A stretch of DNA of 64,000 nt from Duganella levis (GCF_009857605.1 NZ_WWCT01000027.1:26165-90164); one strand, 5' to 3'; positions 24,763 to 36,166 are shown, counted from the first letter of the stretch. The notes: generated from the sequence alone by a model not told the origin. Program-made: numbers and translations.

Positions 24763-25719
24763 ATGGACAATTACAAAGGTGGCTCGCGGAAACAACTAGC
24801 GCTGCAACGGCGCCTTGATGCCTTGTTCCGCGCGCTGGCATCGGATTTTCTGCTGCGCGAACAATTCATCACCGACCCGGCCCAGATCGCATCGGAATAC
24901 ATCAGCGGCAAGCGCATCGCGCCCGACAAAGCCGCCGCGATGAACTACCTGATTTACTGCTGCCTGGCCAACAACTACCTGATCTCCTGGCTGCGCGATT
25001 ACGCCATGCGCAGCGACGGCAAGGAACCCATCACGCAACAGCGTTTTGTGCGGGATTTTTCCGCCGCCGTGGTCGAGCAGCGCGCGCATCATGTGGTGTC
25101 CGCGCTGGCGCATTTTGCGCTGCACGACACCGCGCGCATTAAACTCGACGACAACTGGCTGCAAGTGATCTTCGGCCGCTGGCACCACTTCGGCGAAGAA
25201 GGAACGGACGATGCCACCGACAGCACCGGCACCGATAGTACAGACGCCACGGATAGCACCGATGCGACCGACACCACCGGCACCGACAGCACAGGTACGG
25301 ATACCACGGGCACGGACAGTACCGGCACAGATACCACAGGCACTGATGCCACCGGCACCGGGACCGACGCCACAGACGCGACCGATGCCACCGACAGCAC
25401 TGATAACACAGGAAACACTGGCATCACCGCCACCGACTCGACCGGCACCAATCCGGACGCCACGCTCACCGCCATCACGTGGAAAACCTACATCACCGAC
25501 ACCACCGACAAGACTCATCCAAGCACCACGCCGTTCACGCACACAGGCATGACACGTTCGCCGATCACCACTGCCACCACCTTGAACACCGAACGCTTCC
25601 TGGGCACCAGCCACGTCATCATCACCCTGGAGGCGCTGACCAGCTATGCCCGCCACCTGATCCGCTCCGGCGCACTGGACGACTTCCTGTCCGAGCAAGG
25701 CCCCGGCGAACGGCCATGA
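24763..25719 (+). CDS. Protein with helical N-terminal domain and Thr/Asp pentapeptide-like repeat tract
   Basis: 318 residues, family not recognised. Residues 1-146 are helical and cysteine-poor (ALQRRLDALFRALASDFLLR, then TDPAQIASEYISGKRIAP). Residues about 148-232 are almost only Thr, Asp, Ser, Gly, Ala and Asn and contain repeated TD[STA]TG units. The last 85 residues are Thr-rich, then helical (LEALTSYARHLIRSGALDDFL). GAGGAGG seven bases before the ATG supports the start over an in-frame ATG 31 codons upstream. Its stop overlaps the next start (ATGA), so it is translationally coupled to the dioxygenase gene. The tract could be a modification substrate; no secretion signal is seen. Confidence 0.85.
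   Translation: MDNYKGGSRKQLALQRRLDALFRALASDFLLREQFITDPAQIASEYISGKRIAPDKAAAMNYLIYCCLANNYLISWLRDYAMRSDGKEPITQQRFVRDFSAAVVEQRAHHVVSALAHFALHDTARIKLDDNWLQVIFGRWHHFGEEGTDDATDSTGTDSTDATDSTDATDTTGTDSTGTDTTGTDSTGTDTTGTDATGTGTDATDATDATDSTDNTGNTGITATDSTGTNPDATLTAITWKTYITDTTDKTHPSTTPFTHTGMTRSPITTATTLNTERFLGTSHVIITLEALTSYARHLIRSGALDDFLSEQGPGERP
25204..25460 (+). repeat. In-frame repeat tract encoding TD[S/T/A]TG units
   Basis: About 255 bases of imperfect short repeats with basic units of 9 and 15 bases (codons for Thr-Asp-x and Thr-Asp-x-Thr-Gly). Synonymous codons vary between copies (acc/aca/acg, gac/gat), so the protein repeat is better kept than the DNA repeat. It lies inside the gene at 24763. Confidence 0.85.
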
Positions 25720-27014
25720 GCCTCGCCGACCTGCTCCCCGCCGCCGCCGCTCAGGCCGACAAGGCCGCGCCAGTGGACCGACGCCAGCGGCTACTCACAC
25801 TGCTAAACTCCGGCGACACCAAAGCCGCGCTCGCGCTCTGGCAGCAGGAACTCGCCACCGGCGACCCAGCCTACCGCTGGGCCCAATCTGCACTGGAACG
25901 CGCCATGCAGCAAGGCGACTTCAACTTGATGGGCCAACTGGGCAAACTGCTGGCCTACCGCTGGCGCAGCCCCTGGCATCCCGAGCGCCTCCCCACCGGT
26001 CAAGCCCTGCCACGCGTCCCGCGCGACATCCTCACCCTCAGCAAACTGCGACACGACGCAGGCCAGTTCGCCTACCTGCGCCAACTGGGCCTGCTGGACG
26101 CCACATTCGACGCCACCATCGACATCTACCGCCACCTTGCAGACTGCATGGTCGCCACCGGCCAAACGGAAGCGCGCAAGGAAATGAGCGACGCCGAACG
26201 CACAGTGATCGGCAACACCTACAACCGCATCGTACACCTGCCGGAAGTGGGCCGCGTGGCACGCGCGCTATCGCCCAGTTGGAATCCGCGCGACATCGAA
26301 GCGCGCTTTGTTGAACATGGCGAAGGCCTGGTAGTAATCGATGATTTCTTAACGCCGCAAGCACTGCAAGACCTGCACCGCTTCGCCATGCAAGCAACAG
26401 TCTGGACCGGCATCCGCTACGCCTTCGGCCGCTTCGGCGCATTCTTCCAGGATGGCTTCAATTGCCCGCTACTGCTACAGGTCGCCGAAGAGTTGCAAGC
26501 GGCCCTGCCGCGCGTGATCACGCCGCGCTATCCACTGCGCCAGATCTGGGGCTTCAAGAACGCCGACGACCTGCCGGCCGACGTCAACCTGCATGCCGAC
26601 TTCGCCGCCGTCAACGTCAACTTCTGGCTCACGCCGGAAGAGTACAACCTGTCGCCCGATACCGGCGGCATGAAGGTGTACGACGTCGACGCGCCGCTGG
26701 CCTGGGACTTCCACACCTACAACGGCCGCACCGACATCATCAAAGCCTTCCTGCGCGAAAACAAGGCGCAGGCGACCTACATCCCATATCGCCGCAATCG
26801 CTGCGTGCTGTTCAATTCCGACCTGTTCCACGGCACCCACGAAGTGCATTTCAAACCGGGCTTTGAACATCACCGCATCAACGTCACCATGCTGTACGGC
26901 CAGCGCGAAAACGACCAACTGCACCGCAGCCTCAGCAGCCGTCCCGACCTTGAAACGCGCTGGGGTCGGCACAACAGTGCATGGCGCTCCCCTGCCTTCG
27001 GCCGCCATCGTTGA
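25716..27014 (+). CDS. 2OG-Fe(II) dioxygenase-like protein with N-terminal helical repeat region
   Basis: 432 residues. The N-terminal third is helical and TPR-like (DTKAALALWQQELATGD, YRWAQSALERAMQQGD). The C-terminal half is a double-stranded beta-helix domain. The iron ligands are His293 and Asp295 (NLHADFAAVNVNFWL), with the distal His372 in LFHGTHEV; Arg387 in HHRINVTMLYG would bind 2-oxoglutarate. The family hydroxylates proteins or small molecules. Its start overlaps the stop of the repeat-protein gene (ATGA), and the methyltransferase gene follows 10 bases after its stop. The repeat protein is an obvious candidate substrate, but that is inference. Confidence 0.85.
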   Translation: MSLADLLPAAAAQADKAAPVDRRQRLLTLLNSGDTKAALALWQQELATGDPAYRWAQSALERAMQQGDFNLMGQLGKLLAYRWRSPWHPERLPTGQALPRVPRDILTLSKLRHDAGQFAYLRQLGLLDATFDATIDIYRHLADCMVATGQTEARKEMSDAERTVIGNTYNRIVHLPEVGRVARALSPSWNPRDIEARFVEHGEGLVVIDDFLTPQALQDLHRFAMQATVWTGIRYAFGRFGAFFQDGFNCPLLLQVAEELQAALPRVITPRYPLRQIWGFKNADDLPADVNLHADFAAVNVNFWLTPEEYNLSPDTGGMKVYDVDAPLAWDFHTYNGRTDIIKAFLRENKAQATYIPYRRNRCVLFNSDLFHGTHEVHFKPGFEHHRINVTMLYGQRENDQLHRSLSSRPDLETRWGRHNSAWRSPAFGRHR

Positions 27015-27024
27015 CAGGCGCGCC

Positions 27025-27699
27025 ATGTCCTCCCAGTTCGGCCAGGACCGCCTGGTGCTGCAACTACTCAACGGTCAGCGCAACGGATTTTTCCTCGACA
27101 CCGGTGCGGCCGACGGCATCCGCAGCAGCAACACGGTATTGCTGGAACGCGAATTCGGCTGGCGCGGCCTGTGCGTCGAACCCAACGACGCGTTTTACCA
27201 AAAGCTGATCCATACGCGCCGCTGCATGTGTCTGCATGCCTGCCTGTACGACCGCGAGACCGAACTGCCCTTCCTCGAAGCGGCCGGCACGTTGGGCGGC
27301 CTGATCAACGAATTCGGCCCCGGACAAATGGCGCACGCCGTCAAAACCCAGCGCCTGCCACTGGACGCCGCCGGCATGCCGCCACTGGTCAGAAAGCGCA
27401 CCATGACCACCGCCACCGCGCTGGCGCTGGCCGAGGCGCCGCCAGTCATCGACTACTGGAGCCTGGACACCGAAGGCACCGAATTGCTGCTGCTGAAGAG
27501 TTTCCCGTTCGATCGCCACACGTTCAACGTCATCACCGTCGAACACAATCACCAGCCAGCGCGACAGGCGATTCGCCGCTTTCTGGAAGCGCGTGGCTTC
27601 ATCCATCTGACGGCGTGGTTTATTGACGATTGCTACATCCGCGCGGCGGCGTTTCCCGGCCGGCATGCAAGCAGTGTGGTGTGGCGACGCCGGCTTTAG
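27025..27699 (+). CDS. FkbM-family SAM-dependent methyltransferase
   Basis: 224 residues. It starts MSSQFGQDRLVLQLL, then SAM-binding motif I FFLDTGAADG (residues 22-31) and FGWRGLCVEPN (44-54), the usual FkbM signature. SLDTEGTELLLLKSF is motif IV-like. The family O-methylates sugars, polyketides and peptides. Third gene of the cassette, 10 bases after the dioxygenase. Its stop overlaps the stop of the convergent DUF2145 gene (TTAG, 27696-27699). ATG at 27025 has only a weak ribosome-binding site, consistent with coupling. Confidence 0.9.
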   Translation: MSSQFGQDRLVLQLLNGQRNGFFLDTGAADGIRSSNTVLLEREFGWRGLCVEPNDAFYQKLIHTRRCMCLHACLYDRETELPFLEAAGTLGGLINEFGPGQMAHAVKTQRLPLDAAGMPPLVRKRTMTTATALALAEAPPVIDYWSLDTEGTELLLLKSFPFDRHTFNVITVEHNHQPARQAIRRFLEARGFIHLTAWFIDDCYIRAAAFPGRHASSVVWRRRL

Positions 27700-28601
27700 T
27701 CGGTGAGCGATATCACGCGGTCGCCGTCGCCGGCCTTGCAGCCATCAGCGATCGGCATCCAGCCGCGATGGATGACAATCTGCTTTTCGTCATGGCAAAT
27801 CTCCACCCGTTCGCTTTGCGGAAAGCGGTCGCGCACAAACGCCTCTACCGTGCTGGGCAGGCTGATATGCAGTTGAAGTGCGGCGCGGTCCTCGTCCGGA
27901 TGATCATCCAGATGCAGCAACGGCACGAAGTACGACGCCAGCATCAGCCAGCGTGAGCCGACCTCGACCGGCTGCGGTGCATAGTGCTGCTCACGCAACC
28001 ACTGCTGCGCGCGTTCGCGTAAATCATCGCCATCCGGCAGATCGCCCCAGCCGGCGGCCAGCATTTCGATCAGCCATTGATTGCAGTTCTGGTATTGCAG
28101 GCCGTACGCGTAGGCATTGGCGCTGTACTGCGCGCCCAGCAGGTGCAAGGCACGCGAGGTATCGAGCAAGGCCGGCCTCAGCGCCAGCACCGCCTGCGGC
28201 GGCAGACGCACGATGCTGACGTAGCCCAGTTGCGGATCGTCGGTGCCCATGGCGAAACCGGCCAGGCCCTGATCGTAGATGCGCGGGCGGCCCTCATCGC
28301 AGGCGTAATACAGCTGACGCGCCGACCACGCGCCCTGCTCCGAACGCCACGCCACAGCGCCATGCGAATAGCGGATGTGAAAGCGCGACAGGTCGAGGCC
28401 GGAACGGCTGACCAGCGCCACGCCGTCGTCGGTGGCGGCCAGCTCGTCGCGCAGCACGGCGGCGAAGCGCAGCAGGCGATCCTGCTCGGCTGCGCTCAGT
28501 TCGTGCGAGCGGTCGCAGAAGCGGCCGGACGAGGCCTGCGCCTGGCCAGCCGTCGCGGCCCCCATCAGCAGGCCCAGCGCCAGCGTGCGGAAAAGTCTCA
28601 A
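27696..28601 (-). CDS. Secreted DUF2145-family protein
   Basis: 301 residues with a signal peptide (MRLFRTLALGLLMGAATAGQAQA) if translation begins at TTG 28601, which overlaps the upstream stop as TTGA. The longer ATG start at 28637 would bury the signal sequence. RFCDRSHELSAAEQDRLLRF opens the mature protein as in DUF2145. It has a His in IRYSHGAVAWR (about residue 80) and a Cys in YQNCNQWLIEML (about 172). Their order and sequence surroundings recall circularly permuted NlpC/P60 (LRAT/YiiX-like) enzymes, so a hydrolase activity is possible. Function unknown. Confidence 0.8.
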   Translation of the reverse strand: MRLFRTLALGLLMGAATAGQAQASSGRFCDRSHELSAAEQDRLLRFAAVLRDELAATDDGVALVSRSGLDLSRFHIRYSHGAVAWRSEQGAWSARQLYYACDEGRPRIYDQGLAGFAMGTDDPQLGYVSIVRLPPQAVLALRPALLDTSRALHLLGAQYSANAYAYGLQYQNCNQWLIEMLAAGWGDLPDGDDLRERAQQWLREQHYAPQPVEVGSRWLMLASYFVPLLHLDDHPDEDRAALQLHISLPSTVEAFVRDRFPQSERVEICHDEKQIVIHRGWMPIADGCKAGDGDRVISLTD

Positions 28602-29056
28602 AGGCTCAGCGGACGCGACGCCAGTTCGCCATACCACTCATCGGCCAGCACCAGATAGAACGGCTGGCGATTATCGGCGCGGCCGAATTCGATGCCGTAG
28701 ACGCGGTTGTGCGCATACATCGTATCGCCGACGGCCAGCTGCTGCTTGTCGAAGGTGGTGTGCGGCAGGTCCAGCACGATGCGCTGGGCCGGATCGTCGG
28801 CCTGCATGGTGACGCGGATGCGCTCGGCGCGGTCCGGCGTGGCGGCGATGTCAATGATGCGGTAATCGGCATCCGCCGTGCGGTGGCCCTTGTTGTTCGA
28901 GCTGTTGCTGGAACCGGCCAGCGAATCGGACACGCTGCCGCTGGAGGCCGAACTCGCGCTCGACGCCGACGACGCCAGACTATCCGCCTGCGCATTCAGC
29001 GCCAGCCCCAAGGCGCCGGCGGCGCACATCAATCGCATGGTCAAAGTGATATTCAT
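28598..29056 (-). CDS. Small exported protein, partner of the DUF2145 gene
   Basis: 152 residues. Signal peptide MNITLTMRLMCAAGALGLALNAQA is followed by a Ser/Ala low-complexity linker (SLASSASSASSASSGSVSDS) of about 35 residues. A folded C-terminal domain of about 95 residues follows (DYRIIDIAATPDRAERIRVT...). There is no catalytic motif. It overlaps the downstream DUF2145 gene by four bases, so the two are coupled and both exported. The family is not recognised with confidence. Confidence 0.75.
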   Translation of the reverse strand: MNITLTMRLMCAAGALGLALNAQADSLASSASSASSASSGSVSDSLAGSSNSSNNKGHRTADADYRIIDIAATPDRAERIRVTMQADDPAQRIVLDLPHTTFDKQQLAVGDTMYAHNRVYGIEFGRADNRQPFYLVLADEWYGELASRPLSL

Positions 29057-29095
29057 CTGCACTTCCCGAAATTCTGAAAATGAAAGTATATCGCT

Positions 29096-30004
29096 TCAGC
29101 CTGCCATTGAGGCAGCTTGCTCGATGATCCAGTCACGTACGACCTCCGCGTTGGCATCGGCGGCAGTGCGCGTATGCAGCCAATAGGCGTAATCGCAAGG
29201 CACGGCGGGGTGTGCGCTGGCCGGCGCCAGACGGCCCTGCTCCAGCAGATCGCGCACCAGCGGCAGACGGGCCAGCGCCACGCCCTGCCCGGCCAGCGCC
29301 GCCTGCACCACCTGATCGTACTGATTAAACCGCAACACGCTGCGCGGCTTGCCATGTGCCACGCCAGCCACGCCCGCCGCGCGCAGCCAGGCCGGCCATT
29401 GCAGCCACGGGCGCGAGACATCGTCAAATTCGAGCAAGGTATGTTGCTGCAGTTGCGTTTCGATTGCTTGCACCTGCAGCGATGGATGCGCCACCGCCAC
29501 CAGCGTTTCGCCAAACAGGCGCAGCGCGCCGGGCGGCGCATCTTCCGCGCGGCAGTAGCGGATGGCCATGTCGATCTGTTCGCGCTCCAGATCGGCGAAA
29601 CGGTTGCTGGCGGCGACGCGCACATCGATGTCGGGCGCGGCCTGCTGGAAGGCGTTCAGGCGCGGCAGCAGCCACAAGGCGGTGACGCCGATGCTGGCGC
29701 TGACCGTGACCGTCGGCCGCGCGCCGCCCGGCTGCAGCGTATCGAGCACTTCGCCCAATTGTTCAAGCATGGCGTCGGCACTGCGGAACAGGCGGCGGCC
29801 TTGCGCGGTGAACTCGATGGCGCGGTAGCCGCGCACTAGCAGCGGGTAGCCCAGCGACGCTTCCAGCGCCTGGATTTGCCGGCTAAGCGCCGACTGGGTC
29901 AGGCACACATCGTGTGCCGCCAGCGTGATACTCATGCGGCGGCCGACTGCGACAAAGCTGCGCAGCAGGTCGAGGGGCGGCAGATCAAGGAGGCGATTGC
30001 TCAT
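29096..30004 (-). CDS. LysR-family transcriptional regulator, GcvA-like
   Basis: 302 residues with the LysR helix-turn-helix near residues 20-50 (SITLAAHDVCLTQSALSRQI) and a periplasmic-binding-like effector domain (TVTVSASIGVTALWLLPRL). ATG at 30004 is chosen over TTG at 30007. Divergent from a CmcJ-type oxygenase and isomerase pair. An inverted repeat lies between the two start sites, so it most likely regulates that pair and itself. Effector unknown. Confidence 0.93.
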   Translation of the reverse strand: MSNRLLDLPPLDLLRSFVAVGRRMSITLAAHDVCLTQSALSRQIQALEASLGYPLLVRGYRAIEFTAQGRRLFRSADAMLEQLGEVLDTLQPGGARPTVTVSASIGVTALWLLPRLNAFQQAAPDIDVRVAASNRFADLEREQIDMAIRYCRAEDAPPGALRLFGETLVAVAHPSLQVQAIETQLQQHTLLEFDDVSRPWLQWPAWLRAAGVAGVAHGKPRSVLRFNQYDQVVQAALAGQGVALARLPLVRDLLEQGRLAPASAHPAVPCDYAYWLHTRTAADANAEVVRDWIIEQAASMAG

Positions 30005-30016
30005 CAATCCAATGTA

Positions 30017-30039
30017 TCACATGCTTGCAGCGAATGTGA
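30017..30039. promoter_or_regulatory. Candidate LysR operator
   Basis: Inverted repeat TCACAT (30017-30022) and ATGTGA (30034-30039) separated by 11 bases, within the divergent intergenic region, 13 bases from the LysR ATG. The layout fits LysR sites (dyad with about 11-base centre). Confidence 0.55.
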
Positions 30040-30057
30040 AAGCGTCCAAGATACCGT

Positions 30058-30086
30058 TTGAGCGGCGGCTGGCGTTGCGGTTCAAT
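30058..30086 (+). promoter_or_regulatory. Putative promoter of the CmcJ-type oxygenase pair
   Basis: TTGAGC (30058-30063) and TTCAAT (30081-30086) are spaced by 17 bases, about 20 bases downstream of the candidate LysR operator, suitable for activation. Confidence 0.5.
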
Positions 30087-30113
30087 GCAGTCATCGACAT
30101 CAAGGAGATTGCC

Positions 30114-30920
30114 ATGACACCCGCCATTGCCACCACGCTGGAATATCTGTGCCCGACGCCGCAACGCCCCTTTACGCGCATGTTTGAGCCGCGCGACGGC
30201 CAGCCGCGCGAGAATGCCGACTATGCGCGTCAGCCGGTCACCATCCACGACGCCCGCGCCTCGGCCACACTGCTGGAACGCGAAGGCTACACATTGCGCC
30301 ACGCGCCTAGCGCGGTGACCGACTTCCGCGACAAGGACGAGGTGGTGCGCCGCTATTATCCCGAGGTGGCGGAACTGGCGCTCGCGGTGACGGGCGCCAG
30401 CCAAGCCTATGTGTTCGACCATCTGGTGCGCCAGCGCCAGCCGGGCACGCCGCACGCCTTCGGCCGCGTGGATGGTCAGCGGCCCGGCGCGGCTGGCCGC
30501 GTGCATTGCGACTTCACCGCCGTGTCCGCGCAACGCCGGCTGGCGCAGGAACTCGGGCCGCAAGCGGCGCCAGTGCGGCGCTATGCCATCCTCAACCTGT
30601 GGCGCTCAATCCGCCATCCGGTGCTGGACGCGCCGCTGGCCATGTGCGACGCCCGCAGCGTAGCGCCGGGCGACCTGGTGGCCAGCGATATTTTTTATCC
30701 GGACCGGGCTGGCGAAATCTACCAGTTGTTGCATAATCCTGAGCACGCATGGTCGTACTTCCCGGCCATGACGCGCGACGAGGTGCTGATCTTCCGGCAG
30801 TTCGATTCCGCGACTGCGGCCTGTTACACGCCGCACGCGGCGTTCGAGCATCCGCTGGCGCCGCCGGACGCCGCGCCGCGCGAAAGCATCGAGATCCGCT
30901 GTCTGCTGGTTTATGCATAG
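30114..30920 (+). CDS. CmcJ/NvfI-family non-heme iron oxygenase-like protein
   Basis: 268 residues. The family includes the cephamycin 7-alpha-methoxylase component CmcJ, fungal NvfI and gibberellin desaturase-like enzymes. Visible active-site elements are GRVHCDFTAV (His131, Asp133) and CYTPHAAFEHP (distal His241), forming a His-x-Asp...His facial triad. The supporting segment YAILNLWRSI and the C-terminal ESIEIRCLLVYA are typical. AAGGAG lies six bases before the start. Pairs with the isomerase-like gene 9 bases downstream under a divergent LysR regulator. Likely acts on a small aromatic or alkaloid-type substrate (inference). Confidence 0.85.
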   Translation: MTPAIATTLEYLCPTPQRPFTRMFEPRDGQPRENADYARQPVTIHDARASATLLEREGYTLRHAPSAVTDFRDKDEVVRRYYPEVAELALAVTGASQAYVFDHLVRQRQPGTPHAFGRVDGQRPGAAGRVHCDFTAVSAQRRLAQELGPQAAPVRRYAILNLWRSIRHPVLDAPLAMCDARSVAPGDLVASDIFYPDRAGEIYQLLHNPEHAWSYFPAMTRDEVLIFRQFDSATAACYTPHAAFEHPLAPPDAAPRESIEIRCLLVYA

Positions 30921-30929
30921 GAGTTCGCC

Positions 30930-31514
30930 ATGAGTGACATCACCTGCTGGTTCGACTTTGCCAGTAACTACAGCTACCTGAGCGTGCTGCGGCTGGCGCG
31001 GCAGAAAGACGTGATCGTGCAATGGAAGCCGTTCCTGCTGGGGCCGATCTTCCAGGCGCAGGGCTGGGACAATTCGCCGTTTGTGCTGCAGAAGGACAAG
31101 GGCGATTACGTGTGGAAGGACATGCCGCGCGAATGCGCCAAATACGGGCTGCCATGGCGCCAGCCGTCTGAGTTTCCGCGCCGCTCGCTGCTGGCTGCAC
31201 GGGTGGCGCTGCTGGGCGAGCATCAGCCGTGGATGGCGGAATTTTGCGCCCGCGTCATGCTGGCCAACTTTGAGCATGACGAAGACATCGGCAGCTCGGA
31301 GGTGATCGCCGCCATCCTCACCGGCATCGGCCTCGACGCCGAAGCGCTGCTGACGGCCGCCCAGTCCGACGACAACAAAGCCCGCCTGCGCGCCCGCAAC
31401 GACGAAGCTCAGGCCCTGCACCTGTTCGGCGCCCCCACCTTCTTCGTCGGCACCGAAATGTACTGGGGCAACGACCGCCTGGCCGACGCCCTGGCCTTAA
31501 CCAAGTGCCGCTAG
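30930..31514 (+). CDS. 2-hydroxychromene-2-carboxylate isomerase / kappa-class GST-like protein
   Basis: 194-residue DsbA-fold protein starting CWFDFASNYSYLSVLRLAR, where the Ser of the SxxSYL motif activates glutathione in HCCA isomerases. The C-terminal GAPTFFVGTEMYWGNDRL segment carries the cis-Pro loop and family signature. HCCA isomerases act in naphthalene-type degradation, but paralogues are widespread. GGAG lies before the ATG. Last gene of the LysR-controlled pair; its final 18 bases overlap the convergent BrnA-like gene. Confidence 0.88.
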   Translation: MSDITCWFDFASNYSYLSVLRLARQKDVIVQWKPFLLGPIFQAQGWDNSPFVLQKDKGDYVWKDMPRECAKYGLPWRQPSEFPRRSLLAARVALLGEHQPWMAEFCARVMLANFEHDEDIGSSEVIAAILTGIGLDAEALLTAAQSDDNKARLRARNDEAQALHLFGAPTFFVGTEMYWGNDRLADALALTKCR

Positions 31515-31724
31515 TCTTGCCTGGTAGCGCTCCATATAGATGCGCAACACCTGACTAATCCGCTTCGAACGCTCTGGCTCAGGAAGGGTGGACCTAAACC
31601 ATTCGTAGATATCGCTATCAACAACCACACTGTTCTTTTCAACCAATGGTCCAAGTCTTCGTGCCTTCGCAAAGAATTCTTCACCCAGTTCAGGAATATC
31701 ACTCAAATCAATATCCTCGTTCAT
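31497..31724 (-). CDS. BrnA-like antitoxin (orphan)
   Basis: 75-residue DNA-binding antitoxin of the BrnA type. The C-terminal half VVVDSDIYEWFRSTLPEPER...RISQVLRIYMER matches the ribbon-helix-helix core (DxDVxxWFR ... RINxVLRxYM). The N-terminal part MNEDIDLSDIPELGEEFF is the toxin-neutralising region. AGGAG lies seven bases before ATG 31724. The BrnT toxin gene that should precede it is missing; only a short remnant-like reading frame remains upstream. Convergent overlap of 18 bases with the isomerase gene. Confidence 0.8.
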   Translation of the reverse strand: MNEDIDLSDIPELGEEFFAKARRLGPLVEKNSVVVDSDIYEWFRSTLPEPERSKRISQVLRIYMERYQARLAALG

Positions 31725-31769
31725 AACGTTTCTCCTCAAATTTCGACGCTTTTCCCATTCGAAGTCCAT
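31725..31769 (-). pseudogene. Probable remnant of a BrnT toxin start
   Basis: Fifteen codons (MDFEWEKRRNLRRN plus one) in frame with and directly fused to the BrnA-like reading frame. BrnT toxins typically begin with a sequence like M-x-F/Y-E-W-D-x-x-K-R-x-x-N-L-x-K-H-G. This fits apart from an internal deletion. It has its own GGAG seven bases upstream and a TATACT -10-like hexamer (31789-31784). Confidence 0.5.
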
Positions 31770-31921
31770 GGCCGCTCCGTCTCAGTATAGAGCGCGATTT
31801 GGCGCACACTGTTGGATGGTGCGCTGCCTGCGGAGAGCCACTGTTGAGGTGAATCAGATAGACGAAACAGCAGATTGTTGCGGCGATGCCGCTGTTGGCT
31901 GAAGCATATTCAGGGATGCCG

Positions 31922-31927
31922 TATAAT
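31922..31927 (+). promoter_or_regulatory. Putative -10 element upstream of metH
   Basis: TATAAT 55 bases before the metH start, without a good -35 match at 16-18 bases. The 212 bases between the BrnT remnant and metH hold nothing else recognised; no convincing riboswitch was seen. Confidence 0.4.
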
Positions 31928-31981
31928 CTTAGACCGCCCTCAGCCTTCCGGCGCGCCTCCCCACGACCTTAGAGATATTAA

Positions 31982-35766
<3,785 letters not shown>

Positions 35767-35770
<4 letters not shown>

Positions 35771-36141
35771 TCGAGCGGCGGCACCGCGCCGTCCGCCAGG
35801 GTCTTGAGCAGGCGCGCCCGGCGCCGTTCCAGATCGAGAATCTGCTTTTCAATCGAGGCCAGCCGTTTGCGCTGGGCCTCGGTCGTTTGGGTGCAAGCCG
35901 CCGCGCCTTCTATCATCCGCATGCAATCCGGGAAGGAACGTATTTCTTCCAGGCTGAATCCGGTCGCGATCATGCGCTGGATCTGGCGCACCTGCGTGAT
36001 CGCCGCCGGCGGAAACAGGCGATACCCATTCTCGCCGCGCACCGACGTCAGCAAACCGTGTTCATCGTAGTGGCGGATAGAACGCACGCTGGCGCCGGTC
36101 GCGCCGGCCAGCTTGCCTATCGTCAGCGGGTCTTTATCCAT
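35767..36141 (-). CDS. MerR-family transcriptional regulator
   Basis: 124 residues with the MerR winged helix at the N terminus (LTIGKLAGATGASVRSIRHY) and GLL plus NGYRLF wing motifs. A dimerisation helix follows (RKRLASIEKQILDLERRRARLL). Cysteines occur in FPDCMRMIEGAAACTQTT. Divergent from an alpha/beta hydrolase with a palindromic MerR-type promoter in between, so that gene is its probable target. The start is uncertain: ATG at 36153 (four codons earlier) is equally possible. Confidence 0.88.
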
Positions 36142-36166
36142 ACGGAACAGCATAGCATTTTTTTGC

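Noticed and set aside
25204..25460. CRISPR-like or satellite array
   Set aside because: Units are short (9-15 bp), lack unique spacers and are in frame within a gene; it is a coding repeat.
31770..31981. Cobalamin or SAH riboswitch upstream of metH (a GCCACTG string is present)
   Set aside because: Only the short B12-box-like GCCACTG is seen; the other conserved cobalamin-element blocks and the SAH-riboswitch core are missing. An Infernal search with Rfam models would settle it.
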